Part shown: positions 40,701-52,700 of the stretch, in pieces
Layout of the letters: every line of letters begins with the position of its first letter
Numbering within the stretch: the stretch's first letter is position 1
From: Anodontia alba
Lineage: Eukaryota > Mollusca > Bivalvia > Lucinida > Lucinidae
Reading direction: 5' to 3'
Assembly (NCBI GenBank): GCA_964016985.1
Contig: OZ024825.1
Location: 7,315,056-7,379,055, forward strand
Length of the DNA: 64,000 nt
Notes under the pieces: model-generated
Seen by the model: the letters and a program-made list of their open reading frames with translations, nothing else
Databases searched by the model: none
What the model was told of the DNA's origin: nothing
Translations under genes and position numbers: made by a program

Positions 40701-43700
40701 AAACATTTCATTATAGATAATCATAGAGAGCATTGTTTCAAGTTGGAAGTGTATATACTTTAAATATAAGACTGACTTATTTCCTTAAACAAACATTAGT
40801 ATTAATATCCAACAGGAGTGGTATTCATTGTCTCCTATTTTCTATCATGATTTTCTTTTTGGTCTCCCTCTCTCTGGGAGACAGATAGCTCAGCCTGACT
40901 GAAATGATTTTGACTAAGAAGTTAAATTTCAATTCAAAATATTTTGAATAATTGCTAATTTTTCACCTTTTTTGTGCTAGGTTCATTGGAATGACATGGT
41001 GATGATGCAGTTGAAAGTAATATAAGTGATGTTAATTGAGAAAAAAAAAGCCAAATGAAATGAAACGTAATGGTGATGTTGTGTATGATAAATGATATTG
41101 TTAATAGGAATAAATGATGATGATGATGATTATCATCATGGAATTTTTCAAGAGAAGAATCATTTCTAAGGGAAAATTCAGTCAATTAGAGACAATATTA
41201 ACCTGGTTGTGTTTGTTTGCACTGCTCATACACAAATTATATTTACTCTAACATTAGATAGTAACTCCTTACCATACTTATTCTTATATATATATGCATA
41301 GACAAGTGCATTTTGTCCATGTGCTGGTTTGTCTGAAAATTTCTGTCTGAATGACAAACAGGGCAGATCGAGATCAGTTTGATGAAGGTCTAAATTCTTA
41401 GCTCTTGAAAAGATGCTTTTTTTAATCCAAAGGTATTGATATTTTTCTTATTTCTCCACAAAAAAACATATCTTGTTGGTACTCATTAGAGGCTGCTAAT
41501 GGAGAAATAAGAAAAATATTTACCTGATGGCCACTCTTATCTAGACCTATGAAATTGTATCTTTTGCTCTGTCATAACATTTATAACTCACTGTCACTTG
41601 TGTTTTGAGGTGTACCGTATTTATTACTCTAAGTATTGGAACACATTATCTACTTACCATACTTCTCCTGAAATTTTAAATGTATCCATTCTAGTACCTC
41701 TTGATGTGTCTAAAATATTGCTGTATGTATGGCAAACAGTGTAGACCCTTATCAGACACAGCATTCTGCTACATCTGATCTGGATCTACACTGTTTGCAA
41801 TGGCCTATCTGTCCAAATACTCTGGGTTATATGATGCTCTACATATTTGTTTATTCTAGTTCCTTTGGTGCCAGAAGTAGATAAGTTGCAAGTGTCAAAG
41901 AGCACAGGTTCTGATTTAAAGAGTGAACAACCTGATAAAGATACTGTTACATTACTTGATGAGGATTCTGCTGGTGAGTGTACTGTGCCACTGACTAATT
42001 TAGACGAATCCAACAGTGCAATTTTTGAGAAAGTGGTGGCATCAGATGGAGAATCAAATGAAGTTGGTATCAAAGAAAATGAATTCTTTGCTGAGTGTGT
42101 AAAGAATAATATTGATACAATGAGTGATACGGATAACAGTACAAAGATTAAAGATCACAGTTTTCTTTCAAGTGGTGAAACTAGTAGTGGTGTTATTGAA
42201 GAAAAGGTACCAACACAATCCATGCAGGATACATCAGTTGATTTGTCAGAAATTGAAGATAGTTTGGAGAAGTTGCATATTAAAGAAAGCATGGAAGACG
42301 CTAATTCATTGGCTGCTGTACAGGAAGGTGATTGTGACATGAAAAATAGTATTCAGGAAGGACATGTAGAAAGTGATAGTGCCATTATTGAGGATCTCTC
42401 TGTGGACAAAGATGATGGAAGTGGAAAAAATGTCATAGATGGAAGGAAAGAAAACATTAAATCGATAGGTGCTAGTGAAATGCAATCCTGTGATAGTGGT
42501 GTTAGTGCAGTAAACAGTGAAGTTAAAAGTATAATTATAACTTCTAATGAAAGTGGTGCAGCTGAGAGTGAAGAAACAAGAGTAAATGTAGATGTGTGCA
42601 ACAAAATAGTTGATCCTTCATCAGATTCTGGTGAATCTTGTGAGCAGGACAACATTTTAAGTGTGTATACTCAAGAAGACACAGACATAAATTTACAGGA
42701 TACCATAAAACATTCTGTAAGTGCCGATGAGAAAAATGAGGGAGAAGATGCGAAAGTCCCTGAACATTCCATTCTGACTGCAGAAGACACTAATATAAAC
42801 CCTTCTGAGAAGGAGTGTGATATTAAGGATATTGTGGGACAGTCTTTCATAGCAGAAGATGATTCTGTGCTTGTAACGGAGCTTGCTTCTGAAAGAATAG
42901 ATGATGCAACTCGTAAAGAGAAGTATAAAGACAAGGTGATAGATGATAAAGAAACAGGGATCTCAGATGAATCAAAGAGAGATGCAAACAAAGACATTGC
43001 TTTATTAGACGCTGGTTCTAGTTCAGGATCAGAAAGCGATCTTGAATTAGAAAGTCCCGAGTCAAGCCCTATAATGAGGAAAAAGGTGAAAAGACCAAGT
43101 AGTCCAGAGAATGCTGAGTATGAGTATGTGTTTACTGTGGACTCACTGACTGATGGCAAAGTATGTTTAATTCCTTGTTTTTTGAAAACCTGCATTGTTC
43201 CTGTTAAAGGCTCCATATTCCTCAGAAATAGACATTTTGTTTTCAAGACAGGTTAAATAAATTGATATATGATGTTAATACAAACATAAAATGTGGCACC
43301 TGACATCATGTAAAATTTCAGTTAGTCTCTCGTTTTTGAACTTGATCAAAAATGAAATGATTTTTTTATCATATCTCTGAATTAATGTTGGCAACATTTA
43401 TTCAGAGATATGATAAATACCATTTCATTTTCGATCCACTTCAAAAACGAAAATCAATTTATTAAACCTTTCTTGGATAATAAAATATCAGTTTCTGAGG
43501 AATATGGAGCCTTTAAAAATCTGTCTTGTATTGTCTTATAAGGAAAGTACCTGTTTTCAGAAGATCATTTTTTTTTTTTCAAAATTTTATCTTATAGGTA
43601 GTACTCATTGAAATCATTTTGGTAAGGTGTGTGTGTTTAAGTTGTTGTTGTTTTACTGTCAAAGCCACTGCAATGTGGAAAAATTTTCTAGAAAGTTGCC

Positions 43701-46700
43701 ATAATATATGATTTGATAGAGTAATGAGATGATTGTAGAGCAGTCCTCATAGATTATTCTGGCCCATAATTTACATGCAAGAAAGATTTTAAGATAATTC
43801 CCAAAACTAATCAGAGAATATTTGTTGTACAATTGTTTTGAGCAAATTATGAGCCCCATGAGAAATCGTAACTTTGTATGTGTACCCAGAGAAGACCCAG
43901 ATCAGCTTGAACATCAAAGTAGTTTGACCAGAGTCTGGGCTGTTTGCCTGAAAAAAGTCCTGAGTTCAGTTGTTCAACAAACAAACAAAGTTGTCAGCTA
44001 ATGTGACGTTAATATTTCTGCCTTGAAATATGGCAAATGCATTGGTATTTTTTGCTGAAAAAGTGTGAAAAGCTTTTGCATTGCAAAAGGTACTCACATT
44101 TATGCAGCAAAAGTATCAATGTATTTGAAAATACCTTAGCTACAACAGTTAATGAATTTGTCATTAACAAGCTTGTTAAGCTAATGATGCTTTGAACAGA
44201 TGGGCCCTGGATCCTTGGCTATCCACAGAGTGCCCAGCTCAGTCTCAGATCTGATTGTGTGGATGTGTGGACTGAGATGAGCATTCATTGGACACTCTTA
44301 TCTCGTGTAGTTTCATCTTTCATGGAAATAAGCAAACCGTTTAGTTTAGTTTGTGGGCTACATTTGGATTATTAAGTGTCATGCAGACTGTTGAGCTTGC
44401 AGTAAATGAATGTAAGTGAAAATTTTAACCCTTAAATGAAGGCGCCAATCGCAACTGTAGCAGATGACAATTTTTTTTAGTTACATGTATTTCTTTTATT
44501 TATTTTTCAGAGAAAACAAGTATTGACATTTCATGTGAATCATCTGCTTGGCAGATGATTAACATGAAATGTCAAGACTTGTTTTCTCTGAAAAATAAAA
44601 AAAAAGTTTTTAGGATGTTGTCTGCGGCAAATTTTCTGGCCCTTTAAGGGTTCATGTGGAGATACACAGGAAAGGCCATGAACATGGAACACAGCTCTCT
44701 AAAGGCACCAGGTTTAATTACATGAATTGACCTCATCAAAAACAGAACAAACAAACAGAAATAGAATAGACAAACAAAGAGGAACTGTAGCAGAAGTACC
44801 ACCTTACAGCAGTCAGCAGAAAAACTATTGGGATTTAAACATGGTTTTACTGATATCCAAACTGATGCTGAATCCTTATACAGTTCCAACTACATTTAAC
44901 TGTTTGGTCTGTGTATTGGGGCTTCCCCTGCTTGTCAGTGGATCTCTACACAGCACAACATATAAATTACACCTTGTCCTGCTGAATAAATTAAGATGCC
45001 ACACCCACTTCTAATTGTTAGCCAATCAGATTACTTAGTCTGGATTTTTGCTATAAATTCACATACTTAATGGCAAACAGTGCAGATTCTGAAGAAGCCA
45101 ACTGATCTGGATCTACACTGTTTACAAAGGCAGGGTATATCCGGGTTCAATAGGACAAGGGTTAAGATCTCAAAACTACATTTATGATGAAATAAAGGAA
45201 ATGTTACAGCAAAAGAAAATCACTAAGGACTGCATACCAGTAAGGTCAGGTACAAACAGTCCAGAAATTGTTTAGGATTGAGTATACACTGAGTCTGAGG
45301 CCTGACCCGCTGTCAATCAGTCATTAAATAAGGAGGGTAGCAAAATTGTTACCCTTGATTGGGTTAACAACTAAGCATGCGGTCAGTCATGTAATGTTTA
45401 CATTAATTACACTCTATTCTTTAATATCAATTAATTTGTTCTGAACTTTGAGATTCAGTAAACTTGTGATGCAGTAATGAATAAATTTTGTTTTATTAGA
45501 TATATGCTTTTTTTCTACAAAACTGTCATATTTGACCTAATTACAGCACTGTGCACTTAGGTCTTTCAAAATTACTGGGAAAACTTGTGGTAAAATACTA
45601 TCTACCAACACTAAGGGTACACTTTTAAAAAAAAGATCAGCAAAGGACATCTAATGATGCTTATGCAGCTTTTATTTGTTTTGTTTTTTTCTGTTTTTTT
45701 TTTTTTTTTTTTTTTTTTTTTGTAATAGCATATGTTGTTGGTACTCATTTGCATTGCCTCGACTTGCAATTCAAATAAGTACCGACAACATATGCTTTTA
45801 TAAAGAAGGAGATAAAAGAACATGGGTTGCAATCTGAAGACTACAAACTTGCTTGACTGTTCGCTTATAGGGGTATGTGTGGTAATTAGGTAGAATACAG
45901 TAAGTGTATATCAATAGTTTCCTTATTTTTCCATTAGGATGATTCCATTGAGTTTCCACAATATATGAGCCAGCACATGACAAAACCTACAGTAAGACAT
46001 GTACGACCTGTGACATTTAGATCAGCCTGTGCATCTGTGCAGTCTGATCAGAGTCTTTGCTGATTGCATGTGCCTTCTGCATTCTCCGCACTATCCAAAG
46101 AGGGATGTACAGGCTGATCTTAAGTCTTTGCTGGTCACACAGGTCTCATTGTTGGCTTTGTCATGTGCTGGCTCATGTTTTTGTAAAAAGATACCGAGGG
46201 TTGAGCGCAAGACTGGCGTAAGTCAGATGGTTGTTTTTCCCCAAACCTAATCTCCTCACCATGAAGGCGTTATGAAGATTACAACATTTCTTTCTGTAAA
46301 CAATGAAAATTTAGGTGCCATTGCTCGTATGAGCAATGGCACCTAAATTTGCATTGTTTACAAAGGGATCCAAGTTGCCCCTAAACAAGGGTTTCAAAAA
46401 TACGTTTGAGTTACCATAGTCTTGCACTCAACCCTCGATATGATAAATTTATCTGGGTACCTCTATTCTATTTTCTTAAGCTGTGGACTGTCCGCATACA
46501 GGCTAATCTTAGTGCTTTTCGTACGTTTGTTCGGTTTGTGCTTGTTTGGATTTGTCGGTTTCCTCTTCCTCTTGGGGTCTGGGAAGGGCTGCGGTTTGTG
46601 ATTGTGGCACTCTTACCTTTTTTTTTGAGACATTCTAAGGTGCTGGTTCAGGTGAGTTATTCATTCTTTAATTGGCCTTTTGGCTGCTTACTTTGGGGCT

Positions 46701-49700
46701 TTATTCTTGTCAGGTAACAGAAAATTTAGGAATGAGAAAAATACCAATTGAAATCTCATGTCCAAATATTTAAGGTACATTTAATTGCTATGTATAATAA
46801 CAAACAGTAGGTTGCTGCTACTTCCAGTATCCAGATACTTTGGTTTAATAGGGTACCTCAATTTTAGCTGAGAAACTAGCTGGGATATGACAGGCAAGTA
46901 TCTGTTCAAGTTGCTGTAGGTGAAACTGAATCCTTACATAGCCAAAATGTGCCCAGTGAAGGTTCTGATCAGACTGCAGGCTGATCTGAATCTTCGCTGG
47001 ACAAACATGTCTGAAGGTAAATTTTCTCATGCAGGTCATGTGATGGGTCATATGATGTATTTTATGTAAAAACTGAATACCACTTGTATCAAAAACTTTG
47101 TATTCTTTCAGGGCCCATCTGTATTCTGCAGTATCTGTGAGAAGGAAGGTCATTTGAAGGGCAGTTGTCCAGAGGAGCAGTTGCCAGAGCTCAAGGAGTT
47201 ACCACCTGTGACTCAAAAACACCTTAAACTCCTCACTAATGTCATCAAAGCTGTGCCATGTATGTGTATAAACCCTTGTCCTGCTGAATAAATTAAGATG
47301 CCATGCCCACTTCCAATTTTCAGCCAATCAGATTACTTGATCTAGTTTTTTGTTATAAATTTGCATACTTGATGGCAAACAGTGCAGATCCAGATCAGTT
47401 GGCTTCCAAGCCAACTGATCTGGATCTACACTGTTTGCAAAACATGGTATATCCAGGCTCAGCAGGACAAGGGTTAATAAAAGAATGCAAAGAATAAATA
47501 AAAAAAAAAAAAACATTACACATATCAATAAATGCAAAGCTGCAGATAATTATTTTAACTACCACATTTTATGGTAATAAGTTTGTGTAATCAGCTCCTG
47601 ATTTAGTTTACAAGTATTCCATTTAGAAGTTTGCTTGTTCACTGTTGACCTACTGACTGAAAGCATGTGGTGTTCTGGTCATCAAGAAGTAATTTTTGAC
47701 AAAGTTACAGCTTTTTAAATACAGTAATTTAAGATTATGAAACATTTTAGTCTTAAATACAAGACAACATAGCTCCAGATAAGACTTTTTTCTTTTCAAC
47801 CAAAAAATATGAATATTTTTCTTATTTCTGCATGAAAAAATATGTTGTTTGTACTCATTAGAAGTGTCTCGGTAAGTTGGTTCTAATGAGTACCCATAAC
47901 ATATGTTTTTATGCTGAAGAAAAATATTTTCCTGATACTCCTTCTTTTCTGGAGCTATGAGAGCAAATAAAAAAAAATATGTTTTCAGATTGTCATGTAA
48001 TTAAGACTGTAATGTTTGTGTAGGCTTGATATTTATATAACATTCTTCAAGTAAAAAACTATCTGTATAAACAAGAAAGATTCTGACAGACTTGAAAGAT
48101 GTGCAGTCTGATCTCAGTCTGCACTGCTCATATATGAAGTAAATATTGGTGTATTTATTTCAGCTGATTTTCAACTGTCTCAAAGAGAGTTAGAGGACAG
48201 GGAGGCTGTCAGGAGGGTCTTGGAATGCTTTATACAAGAACTGTATCCAGGTTTGTAGTCTTTTATAGCTTACCTGGCCGCATTTAACTATTAGCTGGTA
48301 GCATTTTAATTAATATACAAAGAAGTTGGATAAGTCTCCCTTCAAGCTAGCAAACATCAGAGTCTTGCCAATATGCTTATATACTGCTGGATCAGATGGG
48401 TCTTTTTATTAGCTCACCTGAACAACATTCATGGAGAGCTATTGTACTACCCTTGGCATTGCTGGCAGCATTGGCGTCGGCATCCACAAATGTTAAGTTT
48501 TTGTTAAAGTTTTTAAGACCTCATTATTTCCTAACCTTATCACGGATTTGATTCATCTTTGGTATGAATATACATTTTGGTCCAAACTTTTGTGCAGTAC
48601 CATCCCCACTACCCTAGATCATGTCAAGGTCAAGGTCATACACTTAGAATCTTCATGTTAAAATTTTACATCAAAGTTTTTAGGGCCTCATTATTTTTTT
48701 ATCTGATTGACAAGACAGAGTTCAGGCAAGCTATCCTGTCTGGTGAAAGGTCTTGTTTAGTTTTTGTTTATTTTTTTTCATTCAGAAAGTATAATATTTT
48801 AAAATATTACCAGAAAAACATACTTATGTTGTGAGTGCTTATTGGAATTTCCTTGTCAAAGTGATTCTGGTGAGTGTCAACAACATATATTTTTATTGAG
48901 ATACAAGAAAAATAGTTACCGTATTGACCTAATTTGTGCTTAGGTTTTTCAAAATTACCAACAAAAAAACAAAACAAAAAAACCCCCAAAAAACTTGGAG
49001 TAAAAAATCTACCTAATAAGGGCACACTTAAAAGAAAGATCAGTAGAGGACTTCATGAGGGTCACATTTAATGATGCTTATGTGATATTATTTTCTGATT
49101 TTCATTATAAAATATATGTTGTGGGTACTCATTTGAATTGCCTCGACTTGTCGAGGCAATTCTATCCAGTACCCACAACACATCTTATAAAGAAGTAGAA
49201 ATATAAAAAAGTACATGGTTGTAATTTAAAGACTACTAAATTGCCTGACTGTTCGCTTATAGGAGCATGCGGTAATTAGGACGAATAAGGTATCTGGATA
49301 CCCATCTTGTTTAACTAGAGCTATGTGAGCTTGGTTATTGTTAGCCATATAGATGTAGTAGAACTTTCCATAGTAGACTTCATTTATATTCATAGTAGAA
49401 TGAATGAACTCCCCCACACTTTATATTGGAAGAGTCCAGTTTCAATTTTAGGTCTTTCAGGCTATGAGATTTAGCTATTCCTAGAGAAAAATGATTGAAC
49501 TATTTGCAAACAGTGGAGACCCATTCTGCGGCGTCTGATCTGGGTCCGACTGTTTGCCACCATTTTTATCGCACCTGCTTGTAGCAGGGTGCGATATAGG
49601 CGTCCGTCCGTCCGTCCGTCCGTCCGTCCCTCCGTCCGTCCGTCCGTCCGTCCGTCCGTCCGTCCGTCCGTCCGTCCGTCCGTCCGTCCGTCCGTCCGTC

Positions 49701-52700
49701 CGTCCGTCCGTCCGTCCGTCCGTCCGTCCGTCCGTCCGTCCGTCCGTCCGTCCGTCCGTCCGTCCGTCCGTCCGTCAACATTTATGTCGACGTTCGACAT
49801 TTATGTCAAAGTTAGTATTCTAATCAACTACAAGACTAAACAACCATCAAACCTTGCATGAAACATCTCCCTGACCTCCTGACTTTGCGACATAGGCGTC
49901 CGCTTTTCCGTATGTCTGTCCATTCGTCCGTCCGTCTGTCAACATTTATGTCGAAGTTCGACATTTATGTCAAAGTTAGTATTTTAATCAACTACAAGAC
50001 TAAACAACCATCAAACCTTGCATGAAACATCTCCCTGATCTCCTGACTTTGCGACATAGGTGCCCACTTTTCCATTTGTCTGTCTGTTCGTCCGTCCGTC
50101 TGTCTGTCTGTTAACAGTTCTGTTATGTCGAACTTCAACATTTATGTCAAAGTTAGTATTCTAATCAACTACAAAACTAAACAACCATCAAACCTTGTAT
50201 GAAACATCTCCCTGACCTCCGGACTTTGCGACATAGGTGCCCGCTTTTCCATTCGTCTGTCCGTTCATCCGTCCGTCTGTCTGTTAACAGTTCTGTTATG
50301 TCGAAGTTCGACATTTACGTCGAAGTTAGTATTCTAATCAACTACAATTCTACAACAACCATCATACCTTGCATGACACATCTCCCTGACCTCCTGACTT
50401 GGCAGGTATGTTGACCCAGTGACCTTGACCTATATTTTGCGCTCCATTGACTTTGACACAATTTACGTTGACATTCCATATCTTCTCAACTATAAGGCGT
50501 ACAACTACCAAACCTTGCATAGTGCTTCTCCTAGATGTACTGACTTGGCAGGTACCTTGACCCGATGACCTTGACCTATATTTTGCGCTCCAGTGACTTT
50601 GACATATTTTGCGTCGACGTTCGATATCTCCTCGACTATAAGGCCTACAACCATCAAACCTTGCAAAGTGCTTCTTCTCAATGTACTGACTTGGCAGATA
50701 CCTTGACCTGGTGACCTTGACCTATATTTTGGCTGCAGTGACTTTGACATAATTTACGTCAATGTTCCAGATCTCCTCAAGTGTAAGACCTCTAGCCACC
50801 AAACTTTGCATAGTGCTTCTCCTAGATGTACTGACTCGGCAGGTATCTTGACCCGGTGACCTTGACCTATATTTTGCGCTCCAGTGCCTTTTACACATTT
50901 TATGTCAACGTTCAATATCTCCTCAACTGTAAGGCCTACAACCATCAAACCTTGCATAGTGCTTCTCCTCAATGTACGGACTCCGCAGGTACCTTCACTG
51001 GGTGACCTTGACCTATATTTTGCGCTCCATTGACTTTTACACCTTTTACGTCACCCTTCCATATATCCTCAACTGTCCCGAAGGCCTTCAACCACCAAAC
51101 CTTACATAGCACTTCTTCTTGATGTATTGACTCGGCAGGTACCTTGACCTGGTGACCTTGACCTATATTGTGCACTCCAGTGACTTTGACACATTTTATG
51201 TTAATGTTCGGTATCTCCTCAAATATAAGACTTACAACCACTAAACCTTGCATAGTGCTTCACCTCATTGCACTGGCTTGGCAGGTACCTTGACCCGATG
51301 ACCTTGACCTATATTTGACACATTTTACGTTGATGTTTGATAACTCCTCAGCTATAAGGCCTACAACCACCATACCTTGCACTGTGCTTCTCCTTGATGT
51401 ACTGAATTAGCAGGTACCTTGACCCGTGACCTTGACCTATATTTCATGCTCCAGTGACTTTTACACATTTTACGTCAACGTTCCATTATCATTGGGCTGT
51501 ATGATACGAAAAGTCAGTGCTGAAGATATAGCCATTAGAGGGAATGGGACTGGCATGGAATATCTGTGCCCCACTAGGCACTTTGTCTACATTTTTTTCA
51601 ACCCAGTTTTCCAAGTAAGCACTGCTAAGAATGAAATAAACTTATTTAATAACCACGTTCTGATTGTGGCTCCTGTGACTTTTGCCCCAGCAGGTGCGAT
51701 GACGCCTTCCGCGGAATTCTTGTAGGATCTCCAGACTACAATGGGTTAAAATAAGATACTATCCAGCCAGGTTTCTTTTCAGTATCCCACAATCTGTGTC
51801 AGTGTCATCAAACATCCATCTTTAAGTTTTATTTTGTTTATAAGTTCACCAACTTTAGTCTGTGAAATAAGTGCCATATGTTTTTTTGGAAAAAATAAGA
51901 AAAATACACCAAATCTTATTATAAATTGTTTGAGTTGGAACAAAACAAACATACCTTTGGAAACATACCTTTGGACATGTGTGCCCAGCATAGATTCAGA
52001 TCAGCCTGTACATTCCTGCAGATTGATCCGACTCTTCCCTGCACACATCTGGAATCCATGCCAAGTTGTAGAATTTCTTCATTTCAGAGGCACAGTGCAG
52101 TTTGTTTGGCTCATCCAAAAATGGTTTTGGCTTTCACTTCAGTGACCTTGATATTTGTGTGACCTTTAGGGGTAAAAATCCAGAGGTAAGAGTACATGTG
52201 TATTCTGTGGATGCGTGAACACTTTGACTCCCTACCATACTTGTCCTTAACTATGAACAAGTCAAGTTTACTTCTTGCTTTGCTTACAGTATGTGTCTAA
52301 AACTGCTGGAGTAAATAGTATAGACCTGATCTAGGTCTACACTGTTTGCTCAGGGCTGTCTGACTACTTAGGTTAAGTATTGTAGTTTAATGTATCAAAG
52401 TCAAATATTATATATGGAAACAGTAATTGGCCTGACCAGACTGTAAAGGTGCACAAGCAAGTTTATGTCTTTTCTTCCCATATTAATCCTAGTTCTGCTG
52501 AACCCGGATATACTCTGCCTTTGCAAACAGTGTAGATCCAGATCAGTTGGCTTCTGCTGAAGCCAACTGATCTGGATCTGCACTGTTTGTCATTATTAAG
52601 TATGTGAATTTTTATCAACAATCTGGATCAAGTAATCTGATTGGCTGAAAATTAGAAGTGGGCATGGCATCTTAATTTATTCAGCAGGACAAGGGTTAAT

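Larger units (their letters stand above)
49400..51749. mobile_element. Family 2 hairpin MITE split by the 2.2-kb element
   Basis: The left part ends TGATCTGGGTCCGACTGTTTG near 49557. The right part GATCTCCAGACTACAATGGG with TTAA (51746-51749) resumes after the insertion at 49561-51723, so the 2.2-kb element is younger. Confidence 0.7.

Noticed and set aside
41847..41859. ATG at 41847 as the start of an independent acidic protein
   Set aside because: The frame is entered through a good acceptor (ttctag at 41859) with the right phase from exon 12 and exits into the zinc-knuckle exon. The upstream ATG is intronic.
49554..49861. Long open frames on both strands reading SVRP and DGRT repeats
   Set aside because: They are translations of the (TCCG)n microsatellite, open in all frames on both strands, inside a mobile element.
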